64,000 bases of DNA. It comes from Proales similis (Eukaryota > Rotifera > Eurotatoria > Ploima > Proalidae). The notes below the pieces were generated by a model. It ran no database searches. It was given only the letters and a program-made list of their open reading frames with translations, and was not told the origin of the DNA. Of this stretch, positions 1 through 10,095 are shown one piece after another. The position numbers and the translations under genes were made by a program. The number at the start of each line of letters is the position of its first letter. The stretch's first letter is position 1. The stretch lies in NCBI GenBank assembly GCA_019059635.1, contig JAGVRJ010000004.1, positions 2,728,001 through 2,792,000 on the forward strand. Direction: 5' to 3'.

Positions 1-896
1 AGCTTTGTTTGCCGCAAATGCGATCACAAGTAGAGCAACAGCTGAATCTGATCGCAGTCGGCAAGGCAAATTACAGGGATGTGCTCAGACATACTCTGAA
101 AATTTTCGAGCAAAAATTTCACTTTTTTGTGCAAAACATCGGCTTCATGGACTCGTTGTTCGAAGACTCTTTCTCGCCGCTGGCTGCTTCCGGTCGACCA
201 ATGAGCCGTTGCGGTAAATGCCGCCGCTATATGAAACTGATTGAGAGCAGGCCTCAGCGACTTTATTGTGAAACTTGCCGCGACACTTACAGTCTTCCCA
301 ACAACGGAACAATCAAACTTTACAAAGAGCTCAAATGCCCCCTTGACGACTTTGAGCTCTTGATTAACTCAGTGGACAAGAACACGAACAATCCATTTTG
401 CCCGTACTGCTACAACAATGCGCCATTTCCCGACATGGCTGCTGGGTCCGCATGCAAGAACTGCTCTCATCCGACTTGTCCTCACTCGTTCATTTCGCTC
501 GGAATCTCAAAGTGCTTCGAGTGCGAACAAGGCATTTTAGTGCTCGAGCCAAGCGGCGCTCCAAAGTATCGTGTCATATGCAATCGATGTGAAGTAAACA
601 TAAAAATGCCATCAACGGTGAACAAACTGGAGGTCACAGAGAAAGCATGTGACAGCTGCGGAGCTAAACTCTTCGCTGTCACTTATCTGCAGGACAAAAC
701 CCCGCTGGAAGAGGGCAAGGTCAAGACCAAGGCGTGTTTGTTCTGCGAGCCTTCCTTCAAGGCTCAACTCGAAGCCTACATTAAAACAGCCAACAGCAAG
801 GCCAATTCAAATTCGGCAGGGCCTCGTCACTCAGGAGCCAGACGAGGCGGACGGTCAGGTGCACCGAAGCACAATAAATTTCGGGGAAAAAAATAA
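1..896 (+). CDS. TOP3B: DNA topoisomerase 3-beta, C-terminal part (partial at 5' window edge)
   Basis: The frame is open from the window edge (codons in phase with base 3) to the stop at 894-896, so the gene begins outside the window; there is no need for a start at base 9. About 298 residues are visible. They begin with the end of the type IA topoisomerase core and continue into a chain of CxxC zinc-finger pairs (for example CGKC, CETC, CPYC, CKNC, CFEC, CNRC, CDSC, CLFC), ending in a basic Gly/Arg tail (ARRGGRSG). In known animals TOP3B acts on DNA and RNA with TDRD3, and its tail is an RGG RNA-binding region. The catalytic Tyr region lies upstream and is not visible. An AATAAA signal follows 7 bases after the stop. 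The visible part has no intron. The family is confident; the tail is shorter and less RGG-rich than I would expect. Confidence 0.88.
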   Translation, partial: LCLPQMRSQVEQQLNLIAVGKANYRDVLRHTLKIFEQKFHFFVQNIGFMDSLFEDSFSPLAASGRPMSRCGKCRRYMKLIESRPQRLYCETCRDTYSLPNNGTIKLYKELKCPLDDFELLINSVDKNTNNPFCPYCYNNAPFPDMAAGSACKNCSHPTCPHSFISLGISKCFECEQGILVLEPSGAPKYRVICNRCEVNIKMPSTVNKLEVTEKACDSCGAKLFAVTYLQDKTPLEEGKVKTKACLFCEPSFKAQLEAYIKTANSKANSNSAGPRHSGARRGGRSGAPKHNKFRGKK

Positions 897-902
897 GTCT
901 CA

Positions 903-908
903 AATAAA
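903..908 (+). promoter_or_regulatory. AATAAA polyadenylation signal of TOP3B
   Basis: Canonical hexamer 7 bases after the TOP3B stop codon. The 3' UTR would be only some tens of bases, in line with the other genes here. Confidence 0.6.
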
Positions 909-1190
909 ATATATCTATTCTCCCGACGGTCCAAAGCCCTTTTTTTTATTCACATTGCGCTCCTCCTTACCGGTCTCTGCTGACTTGACAGTGCCATGAA
1001 AGAGTTTTTAAACTTAGCCCTGCCGATTGGATTCGATCACAATCGAGTTAAAAGCAGTTTGGAGTGGACAATTTGAATAATCGCTATTATGCAAGGGTGA
1101 ATGATGTTACTTAAAATTTGCTGTCTTGTTCAGTCAAGTTGATTTCACATTTCTAAATTGACTTGTTTCTCTCCTTTTCGATTCAGAAAA

Positions 1191-3511
1191 ATGTTCACTC
1201 GCGAGCTTAAGGTTCGATCCAGCAACCAGATTAAGTCGTCGGAAAAGTGAGATCTCATCACCATCCCTCTCTTTGTCCCTTGAAAACTTACTCGCTTCTC
1301 AACTTAGGAAAGGCTTGCTGAAGGACGTTTGCGAACAGTACGAAGGCAAAGTAGATGAGGAAAGTCTGCGTCAACTTATCAACCCAAAGACCAGTGAAAT
1401 CACATTGAACAAACTAACCACCTATGACTCTACTGACTTGGTTGCTTATGTTGTGGACAAGGTTCCTTACTTTTTCAGATACGAAAAGGACAAGGCTCTC
1501 TACCCGACCGGTAAGAGGTCTTTGTCAATCGACTTTGTTTAGTTTTTAATCGGCTTTTATTACTGGCAAGTTTACTTTCTATGGAAGTATCCGGACCTCT
1601 TGCCGAAAATATTCACGCCCAAGCCGGTGTTCAACAAGTTGCTCAACGGTGCAGGTAAAACTTCTCGCGCACTTGATTTGCGGTGATGTGACTCGGTTTT
1701 CGAATCTTCGCCTAAAGACCTCATGCTGCCCGGAGTGGTCACACCTGGACCAGTAGATCTCTACACATTCAAACATTTGAGTAAAAATCAACTGTGCAGC
1801 GTCTGCTTAGTCGGAAACGAGTAAGAGGAAAGAAAAGAAATTCGAAGACCAAGAGAAGCTTAAGCTCGATGCTACAGTGCGCCAATTGCAGTCGGTACCA
1901 CTTACTTATCGGGCGAGGACATGTACATGAGCGGAATGAAAGGAAAAGGCGTCAGAATTCTGCATATTTACCAGGACCAACTTTGGGCCTTGGGCGACAA
2001 AAGCTTACCGGTTCCTCAGCTAGAGCCGAACATAGAGTGGCCCGAGTCGGACGAAATGGCTTCGAATGACGAGCAAGAAGAAGGACATGAGAATGAGGAG
2101 GCAAAGCGTGATGTCTGTGAAGCTTCCGACAAGATGGACTCATTAGCAATTGAAGAGAACGAGACAAAGCTGGACCATGACGCCATTCTCGAGCAAGCGT
2201 TCGTTTGCGCGCTGAAATTCAAAAGCAAAGAATTCAAACTTCCGATCATTATCAGCACATTTACAAAAATAATGCAATCGTGTTGGTAAGAGTGAGAGAG
2301 TGTTGGTAAAATTCAGAACAGAACTTAGGCTCAATCTGATAAAACAATTTGAACAGCGCACCAAACACAGCTTATGATCTGAAACAAACTCGTTTCAAAA
2401 AGGTGAGTGCGTCATTTATAGCGCCTAATCGCTGAACAATATCTCATGATACGAGCAGATCAGTGACTTTTTCAAGCATATGGAGAAGAGCGGTTGCATA
2501 AAGTTGAAAGAGCTACAAAAAGGAGTGATCTCGATCACTGACATCACAAAAGAACACGAACTGTAGGCTAACAGTCAAAAAGCATTTCTGCTGCTCGCCT
2601 GACATGTTCGACAAAGGATTCGCAGCTTCAAGAGGCCAGAATGGTTGCTAGAGCAAACAGTGGCTGCAGAGAGTTTGGCCGCCGAAAAGTTTCATTTCGA
2701 TGTCATCGAGCTATACAAAATAGATGCGGCCGCTGACTCGTTTTTCAAGTCCAAGTTTAAGTAGTTGATTTGTTTCGATTTCACATAACAGTCGGCTTGA
2801 AGGTCCACAACTGTTTTTTAACCTTTTAAAGGAAAGGGGACATCTTGCCAGCATCTGATATTCGGTCTTTCACAATGAACTACGTCAAAGAGAACAATTT
2901 ACAATCGACTGAAAACGCCAAGTAATTTTACACTCCAATTCGTTCCTGCATTCTTCTTCTTCTCACTGTCAAACTAAGAATGGTCAAGCCGGATGCCGTA
3001 ATGGCAGGAACATTCTTCAAGGGCCGGGCTGAATGTGACCAAATAGCTTTCGACGAGCTTTTCAAGATCATATTTGCCAAACTTCCTGCTGTTCACGAGA
3101 TACGTCGAGTATATGGCGACCACCGAACAGAGCTTGTCCTTCAGAAGAAAGGAAAGTTCGAGCCTCTCGAGTTCAAGATCGACTCTCGTGGAGGAAACAA
3201 AAAAATGACCATGATTTTGAACTGCGAAAACTTTGGTCTCGACTCTGGCCTTCTTCAGAGCAGATTTCGAAAAGAGCTCGGCTGCAGTGTTTCTATTGAG
3301 CAGCCAAAAGGAACTCAAACAGCCGACAAATATATCATTTGTGTGCAGGGAAATCAAATAAATCCAATTTCTAAGCTTTTGTGTGGTAAGAGGCGTTTTT
3401 TTCCTGACAAACATTACATTCTAACTCTGTGTACTCTCCTCCAAAATAGATGAACTCGGCTTTCATCCCAAGTTGATGAAAGGTCTGGAGCTGGGGGTCA
3501 AGTCGAAATAG
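1191..3511 (+). CDS. EIF2D: Eukaryotic translation initiation factor 2D (ligatin)
   Basis: Multi-exon gene. The ATG at 1191 opens a short exon (MFTRELKVRSSNQIK), like the eIF2D N terminus, followed by an intron ending near 1306. Next come the N-terminal DUF1947/PUA region (1307-1515; 1580-1830 with LMLPG and SVCLVGN; 1880-2020 with AVGTTYLSG, GMKGKG and the YQDQLW block), an acidic linker (2030-2160), an LPIIISTF segment near 2245 as in the winged-helix/SWIB part, and the C-terminal SUI1-like domain (2980-3385; VYGDHRTE, IQGNQ-like VQGNQ). The last exon (near 3450-3511) encodes LGFHPKLMKGLE. eIF2D delivers initiator tRNA to the ribosomal P site without GTP and helps recycle post-termination 40S subunits in the cytosol. 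The middle looks shorter than in human eIF2D. Exon boundaries in 2280-2980 are uncertain. AATAAA follows at 3538. Confidence 0.85.
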
Positions 3512-3537
3512 TTTTGAATCGAGCATGTCGGAGCCAG

Positions 3538-3543
3538 AATAAA
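3538..3543 (+). promoter_or_regulatory. AATAAA polyadenylation signal of eIF2D
   Basis: Canonical hexamer 27 bases after the eIF2D stop. Confidence 0.55.
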
Positions 3544-4280
3544 TACTAACAAATTGAAGAGATGAGTTTTTTATTCTTGAACTAAGAAATCAAGTCGGTC
3601 ATGACGATGAGATGCATCAACAATGGGAATACTCAGTCAATTTTTCCGGTATTCAACTTCAAAGTAAAACACGTGCAGAATACTGCAGTTAATTAGACGC
3701 ATACAGAAATACCTTCGTCTAAATTAAGTTTTGGTTCGATTTTTTCAAAAAGCTTTTCGAAAAAGCCCAGAAAAGAAATAAACGCATCAGGCACCAGTTT
3801 AACAATTGGTCCGACGAGCATTCATTAAGAAAAGTTTCTTCTCTCCACTCAACTTTTCCATGATTGAAAAGTTCGCCGACTTGAAATAAAATTACGCGAC
3901 CATTGAACAAAGTTTATTTTATGCTCATCCTCACTAAAGCAATAGAGTTCATATTATTTAAACTCTGCATAAAAGCTTGCAGCTCGGGGCTTCGAAATTC
4001 TCGACTAAATGTTGCGCTCTGTTTTAGGGCCAACGATAGGCTAGAATTTTGAAACAGTCAAGACTATCCTTTATAATAATCACTAATTATGCCCATAATC
4101 GAAATAATTAAGCATAGTCATTTGCTCGCTCTGCGTTGACGCTATTCCATTAGCCAGAATCTAGTTTAAGAAGTTTGTTTTGCCTCTCTGATGTACACCG
4201 CCAAATAAGATTAGAGAAGAAGAGAATCGCTATCGGAAGAATTATTTAACTTGTCTTCGAGCTGCCAAGGAGCCACACTC
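3544..4280 (+). other. Intergenic spacer between eIF2D and CoREST
   Basis: AT-rich sequence without a convincing reading frame, repeat or RNA gene. It should hold the CoREST promoter and 5' UTR; I recognise no specific element. Confidence 0.5.
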
Positions 4281-6260
4281 ATGAAGACAATTGACGCAGC
4301 CAGGGAGACCAGACTCCACAGAAAAGAACCGATTCGAATCGATGTTCGCGCAGGTAAACGACCTGCGACCGATGTTCTTTCGATCGGTGGCAAGCAAAAA
4401 ACAAGAAGCGTTGCCTCCTCAACCACCAGCTCTTCCAGTGAGCCCCTGTCCAACAATGAGTTGAGTGATATCGAAAATAAAGGTTTGCCGATTTGAATCA
4501 AGATTTTTTTCTAAATCTGATTTTTCAATGCTGCTTCAAAAAGCCAAATCACAAATAAGAGTTGACGCAAAATATCAAGCGCAGGTTGATGCTTTTCCCC
4601 AAAAAGATTTCAATCCAAACGATCTTAAAGAATTCGCTGATCCCATCTGGAAGCCGACTGACAAACTTGAACCTTCTGCTCGTAAGCTCATTGTTCGAAT
4701 CGATCATCTAAAGACTAAAATTGAATTTCTCTTTCTCCAAAGTCGACTCTTTTTTATTTGATGCCTACTACAAATATTCCTACTCTTTGGAGCAAGCGCT
4801 AGCCACCCTCTATTACAACAACTATGATATTGATGCGGCGTTCAGAGACATGGAAGACTACGTTCCGTTAGATGACGACTGGACCGACGAAGAGAAGCTG
4901 CTTTTCAATCAGGCGTTTATTTATCACGACAAAAACTTTAGTAAAATTAGAAACATGGTAAATTCTTTATGATCCAATTTAAAACATCCTGTAGTCTTTG
5001 ATTGATGGTTGATTGATGGCGATGAATAGCTGCCGGATCGAACAGTGGGCGAGTTGGTTACTTTCTATTACAAATCGAAAAAGGAGCATTTACTCAACAG
5101 CTTTCTCGGCCTTCAGCAGCAATCAGGCAAGACGAATAGCGATGAAGCCGACGATATGAGCATTTCGGAGGACAAGAGTACCAGAGAGGAAGGCAGCGAC
5201 TCGGCTCAATCCTCTGACACCGAGCAGACCTCAAATCCTAACAATGAAGTATGCTTCGGTTGTGCTCCTCTCCGAACGGAAAAGCTCAAGATTCTTTAAT
5301 TTTAAACGAAAGGCATCAACAAACAAAATCTGCAGTAATTGTGATGTGATCATTCCGGAACTGATCTCCACTCCGAAAGGAATGCTCTGCGAAGCATGCT
5401 ACAATTACTGGAAGGCTACCAACGGCCTTATGAGAGCAGAGCATTTGATAAACAATAAACTTGGACACAGCTCGGCGCATTTGGCCAACAGCATGAGCAA
5501 AGAAGCGAGGAATTTTCAAAAATCACTGCGCAAACCTCCCAAAGGCATCTATCTCAACTATGACGAGCTTATGCAGTTGGCCAAAACAGACAACTCAAAA
5601 GAAATATTCGATAAGCTCAACAAGCGACTGGTTGGGCTCAAGTGCGAGGCAAGGAAATCTAAATAGCTTTTCTCTTTGCCTATTCTAATTTTTGGAACTT
5701 TAAAGATTCAGAAAAACAAAAACCTTATGAATCACTACTTTCACTCGCTGACTCCGGTTGAGCAAGTCGAGAAGCACCAGGAGGTCAGAGAAAATTTGCA
5801 AGAAATTTGCCGAATAAATATAAAAATGCGGTCGTGTCACTCTAGCTCATTGGCCTGGACATGGTTCATTCTGCATTCTGGCGTGAGAACGAAGTGATGC
5901 TGGCAATTCTGGCCCTGAATCGATATGGGCAAGACGTGGACGCCATATCCGAAATAATTGGTAAATTTACCCGCCAATTTCCTGGAGCGATAAGATTCTC
6001 GAACCAAGCGAATTTGTAGGAAGCAAAAGTAAACTTGCAGTGGAGACTTTTCTCTCCAAATATGTCAACGCTCTAGATTCACAAGAGCTTTCCGCGAATA
6101 AGGTTTGGCTGGTTTTAGCTCGCTCTGGTTTTCAGTTCACTTGATTTACCAATCCTGATCAAATGAGCAGGAAAAATTAAAGACCAAGGCGAAGCAAATT
6201 ACTTGTGAGCTCAACCAAGCAATAAGTACAAACGTCCAACAACCCTGTGAATCGAACTGA
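4281..6260 (+). CDS. RCOR: REST corepressor (CoREST/RCOR) with an extra GATA-type zinc finger
   Basis: Reading starts at ATG 4281 with a Ser/Thr-rich basic leader, then an intron of about 60 bases. Domains in order: ELM2 (4555-4690, 4740-4800; RVDAKYQAQV), first SANT domain (4800-4960 and 5030-5100; DDWTDEEKLLF, GELVTFYYKSKKEH), an acidic Ser-rich linker, a CxxC-x15-CxxC finger (5330-5420; CSNC, CEAC), the LSD1-binding linker (KPPKGIYLNYDEL, 5535-5580), a coiled segment, and a second SANT domain over several small exons (5840-5960, 6020-6100). The final exon ends at TGA 6258-6260. CoREST bridges the demethylase LSD1 and HDAC1/2 in a nuclear repressor complex. ELM2-SANT also occurs in MTA and MIER, but KPPKG plus the second SANT identifies CoREST. 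The finger resembles that of MTA proteins and is absent from human RCOR1. AATAAA lies at 6381. Confidence 0.8.
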
Positions 6261-6764
6261 AGCCCGAATGTAAAGAAAACATTTCGACTATCCTTCGATC
6301 TTTTCTTCAGAAAAATATCGAATTTCCACATGATCTTATCTCTCCCTTTTTTTCTATTTTACTTAATTGATTATATAAATAATAAAATTGTGTAAAGAAA
6401 TTTAGATAAACATTTAACCTGAGTTTAGTGAGTAAATCTAACCAATGTCGCCTTATTTTAATTCTAAGTGTTCACGGGCTCAGCAGAGTGCATGCACGAA
6501 TTTCTTCAAAAAATAACGGTCTCGGTCTGTTTTTCTTTTTGAGGTTGCAAACAACCGCAAGTTTATTTGGTGTTGGGGCAAATTTCTTCTAAAAAGCGGG
6601 CGATTCTTGTAAACTGTTGAATATCCAAAATTGTTTTTATTCATTCATTTGCTTAAATAAATACGAGACGGGCTTCTCTCTGGCTGCAGCTGCCCTAATC
6701 TAAACGGTTTGCGCAAACATGTTTTTCCTGATTTTTAATTTATTCTTCTTTGCACAAGGCAGAA
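6261..6764 (+). other. CoREST 3' UTR and spacer to the next gene
   Basis: AT-rich. It contains an AATAAA at 6381-6386 that would serve CoREST, and presumably the promoter and 5' UTR of the next gene. No other feature seen. Confidence 0.45.
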
Positions 6765-7355
6765 ATGTACCAAGGAAACTGGCAGAATCAGAATGTTCAA
6801 TACATTCAAGCGAGCAAAGAGCCGGTTTTTGTTCGTCAGGTTCGAACAGTGAATTCGCCCGGCGACGTTCAAGTAGTTTATCAAAATCGAGGTCCACGCT
6901 TGGCGCGAAATGACTCCCGCGTGGCCCCCAGCGGCTCAATCGCATCTCGTAGCACCGCTTCAATCGAAACACGCAAACCCAAAAAAGAGCTGGACACCGT
7001 TTCGGTTATAACTGAGGAGTCAGTAGACAATGCCGATCAGAAGATGCGAGACTCGCGAAAACTGCTGAGCGGTTTCCATCCGTACTACGACAAAGTGAGC
7101 CTCGCTTTTCAATTTCTTTTCAAACCAACTTCTCAGAATTCGAATGAAATTTAGGAAACTGACATTCTAGCACTTCAATGTTGCACATGCTGCATCGGCT
7201 GTTGGAGGGGATGCAGTCTACGATGTACTGGATGTGAGAGCTTCATATCGTGTCCACTCTACTGCTGGCTGTGCTTTATACTTCCGCTCTTTTTGATCTT
7301 GTGCGGCGGTGTGGTAGTCATGTCACTTTATGCAACTGGTTATATCAAATTCTAA
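6765..7355 (+). CDS. Small cysteine-rich membrane-anchored protein (176 aa), function unknown
   Basis: Two exons, 6765-7094 and 7155-7355, joined in phase 0 across a 60-base intron (gtgagc...tttag). Residues 1-110 are hydrophilic and rich in Gln, Arg and Ser, with no signal peptide. Residues 111-176 start with a dense cysteine cluster (CCTCCIGCWRGC, then more Cys), followed by one hydrophobic segment (FILPLFLILCGGVVVMSL) close to the C terminus. This suggests a tail-anchored or type II protein with a palmitoylated or metal-binding juxtamembrane cysteine patch; that is inference. I do not recognise a named family. AATAAA at 7383 follows the stop by 28 bases. Confidence 0.7.
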
Positions 7356-7382
7356 ATTCTATTCATCACCCGAGATCTGAAA

Positions 7383-7421
7383 AATAAACATTCAGTTTGT
7401 TCAGCTTTTCGGGTTTTTATT
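7383..7421. promoter_or_regulatory. Facing polyadenylation signals of two convergent genes
   Basis: AATAAA on the + strand (7383-7388) for the Cys-rich gene and TTTATT, i.e. AATAAA on the - strand (7416-7421), for the TIR gene. The stops are only 107 bases apart, so the two 3' UTRs probably overlap. Confidence 0.5.
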
Positions 7422-7462
7422 GTTCAAATGAGAATAAAAAATTTACGTTGCTCGGCATTAGT

Positions 7463-9310
7463 TTAATTTTCGAACAGTTTCCTAAGAGCTGAGGCAAAAT
7501 GCGATAGGAGACGAGCATCTACAGACGGATAGGTGGCAATCGATGAGTAAAAAAAGTTCGGATTGTAGATTTGGAGTTGAAACAACTGAAATAGGATTGA
7601 ACCGTCTACGGGACTCAAGCTGTCAAACAGTAGCTCGAATCGATTTTCTTTGAACCAATTCTCTGCTTCTTTTGCATCCCAGCTTGCGGGTTCCGATTGT
7701 GCGATTTTGGCAGACTTGGTCGGATTGATCGAACTGGTCGTTGGCACAATTTGGGCTTGGTTCTTCTCAAACTCGGGCGTTGAACCCTTTCCAAGGCCAA
7801 GCTTAATTTGATGCTGAAGGCGTTTAATAGATTCGTGGAATTCGTATTTGGTAAAGTCGACAAAGATTCGATCGCCCAATATAAGTCCAAGCCAACCGTT
7901 TGCGTTGTGTGAGCCCTTTTCCAATATGACCGGGATGATGAGTTTGCCCAACTTGAAGGCGTAGGTCGCCTCCGCCTGGCAGTTGACGCTTTGTCTGTAC
8001 TTTTCAGTGACGCAGATTATCACGCAAAAGGCCTCTTCGACAGCTTTGGCCATCGCATCATAACTAGCACCGTGAATGTGGTCAACATCCATCCAAACCT
8101 TAAAGTCCGACCGGAGCACGTTTCGAATGGCCAGACAGTTCTGTCTCGACTTGGAATTGTAGCTGATCATTATGTGCTGGTCTTGAGGCGCGTCGACCAA
8201 GTCTCGCTTGGCCGAGTTGAGCACAACCCAGAGAAACTGCTCGGCTGCTTTATGCAGGCTCTTTATTTGAAGATGCTGATTCTCCTTGAGCTTGAGGACC
8301 ACACCACACAGCTCCTTGTCCTGAGCAACTTGACCTCTAATCTCTTCGGTAAAGCACCATTGAGTTATGGTGCGCAACGCCAAATACTTGTCCACCTCGC
8401 TCTCATTGGCCACTATCCGTTTCAGCAAATCGTACAGGCCCTCGCGTCGGTAAAGAGATTCACGCAGTTTCACGTTTACTGAAAACCTGTACAGAGCCAA
8501 GAGGAGGCCGTTGAGCGACAGAGTGCAGCTGTTGGCGCTATCGTACATCACACGAGTCGAGCTCCTTTTCGGCCCGTCTGAGTCGGTCAATTCAAAGTCG
8601 TTTACTCCGCTCGAGAATTCCATGCAGATTTTTATATTGTGTGCGATTTTCTCCACCGCTTCATAAATCTGCTTGATTGTCTCGATTTGCTGATCGTCGA
8701 CCACGTTGGCTATCGCCATCGATAAGTAGAGGTTAAACTGCTCATATTGGGATTCAAGTTTGAGAAGAGTTTCAAGAACTCTTAGGTCGGCCCAATCCTG
8801 TCGATTCTCGCTCGCCCTTCGGCTCAACAGGTTTATGTTGAATATGAGCAGACGCAGATTCAGAATGCTGTATTCGAACAGATCGGCGCAAAATTTCTCA
8901 TTCGAAAGCATCTCCACAAAGCAAACGAGCCGCTCCTTTTGTGCATAGTAGGTCTGTACGGTAGCCGAGCCCAATATCAGTCGATTAAGAATTTTGTTTG
9001 TTATGTTGAGTATACAGATCAGGCCGTCACTCATTGTTTCCAAACTGACAAGATCAGGCGACTGGGCTCTGTCCACGTTCAACGAGTCGAAGTCGATGCT
9101 ACGGAAGTTCACTCGCAGATATTCGAGAAGTTTGGCTAGGAATTGATGATTGTCCGCCACTTGTTGCCGAGTTTTCAGACTCAGAGTTTTATCGACAAAA
9201 ATCAGCGCTTGAAATGCCGCCTCATTATCGAGCAGCGCCTCTCCATCTGGCTGTTCATTCAGCAGCTGCAAACACTTGTCCATGTCGCCTTCACTCCCTT
9301 CACCGTTCAT
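7463..9310 (-). CDS. ARM-like / TIR / SAM-like domain protein (intronless, 615 aa)
   Basis: One uninterrupted frame. The first ATG is at 9310; the frame extends a little upstream only through non-ATG codons. Residues about 25-370 are all-helical and Leu-rich, like armadillo/HEAT repeats. Residues about 377-505 form a TIR domain: HIMISYN at its start, VWMDVDHIHG, CVIICVTEKY, then NCQAEATYAF with a Glu (about residue 447) where the NADase glutamate of SARM1-type TIR domains lies, and IIPVIL. Residues about 544-615 (W-EAENWF...LLSHFASALRKL) resemble a SAM-like helical domain. SARM1 has ARM-SAM-SAM-TIR, so the order differs here. From memory, ARM-TIR proteins are common in molluscs, annelids and rotifers; a role in innate signalling or NAD+ cleavage is inference. 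The absence of introns, in a window of intron-rich genes, suggests retroposition or intron loss. Confidence 0.8.
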   Translation of the reverse strand: MNGEGSEGDMDKCLQLLNEQPDGEALLDNEAAFQALIFVDKTLSLKTRQQVADNHQFLAKLLEYLRVNFRSIDFDSLNVDRAQSPDLVSLETMSDGLICILNITNKILNRLILGSATVQTYYAQKERLVCFVEMLSNEKFCADLFEYSILNLRLLIFNINLLSRRASENRQDWADLRVLETLLKLESQYEQFNLYLSMAIANVVDDQQIETIKQIYEAVEKIAHNIKICMEFSSGVNDFELTDSDGPKRSSTRVMYDSANSCTLSLNGLLLALYRFSVNVKLRESLYRREGLYDLLKRIVANESEVDKYLALRTITQWCFTEEIRGQVAQDKELCGVVLKLKENQHLQIKSLHKAAEQFLWVVLNSAKRDLVDAPQDQHIMISYNSKSRQNCLAIRNVLRSDFKVWMDVDHIHGASYDAMAKAVEEAFCVIICVTEKYRQSVNCQAEATYAFKLGKLIIPVILEKGSHNANGWLGLILGDRIFVDFTKYEFHESIKRLQHQIKLGLGKGSTPEFEKNQAQIVPTTSSINPTKSAKIAQSEPASWDAKEAENWFKENRFELLFDSLSPVDGSILFQLFQLQIYNPNFFYSSIATYPSVDARLLSHFASALRKLFEN

Positions 9311-10095
9311 CTCTCCTGCTGCCTTGAACAATCCCCGTTTGCTGCCGCCCACTTTCAAGTGAACATTTGCGCATATTGCTCAAACGGTGGTGCTCGTCGT
9401 CCTGGTTACTCATTGTCATGACTCGTTTCTTGTGCACTCAGTTCATTCGCCGCAATTAAGGATCTCAAGAGAATAAATAGCAAAACTGATTGTTAACTTT
9501 CACCAACTTTTAGAATCGAATAAACTAAACACCAAAATAGGGTGACAATGCAAATCACAGTTTGCCAGATGCTCGTTCGGCTTTGATCATCGTTTCATTC
9601 AAGCATTATTTGTGTCCAAACGGATAGAAAAATAAACAGAAGAGCACCGCTTGCAAACGCAGCACAAATTCAAATAGGAAATAGAAAAGAGAGCAATAGA
9701 ATTGACGTTAAATCGCTCTCTCGACCTTCTGAACAAAGAAAAGAGGAGCATTGGTCATGATTCATCTCTCTCAATCTGAACGAGTGCGCGCTATGTTGCA
9801 CGCCGAGTCGGATTAACTCGCCGCGTGGATCTGAGGCGTTGCAAATATTTGTGTTAGCAGGCAGTTGTGGCTCACTGGCCGAAACAAAGAATCTTTGTTG
9901 TGGTTGCTCACTTGTGCTCGGACTAACGGATTTTTAATAAAAATGAAACACGAGCGCGCTCTATTATTATGCCAATCTTTCTTGCCCAACTAATTCTCTT
10001 TGATATTAAGCCGCGCATAGGCCAAATGATGTAATCGTCTCGTGGCGGCCAAATTTGTCGTCTCTCACTTGCTTTCAACACACTTGAGGTCAAGC
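9311..10095. other. Divergent intergenic region between the TIR and type I membrane protein genes
   Basis: Shared upstream region of two head-to-head genes. No repeat, RNA gene or recognisable promoter motif found. Short frames exist but carry no domain. Confidence 0.5.

Noticed and set aside
9-896. A complete 295-residue gene starting at base 9
   Set aside because: The codon at 9 is TTG and the frame is open to the window edge; it is the 3' part of TOP3B.
1209-1222. GGTTCGATCC resembling a tRNA B box
   Set aside because: It lies inside the first coding exon of eIF2D and there is no A box or cloverleaf around it.
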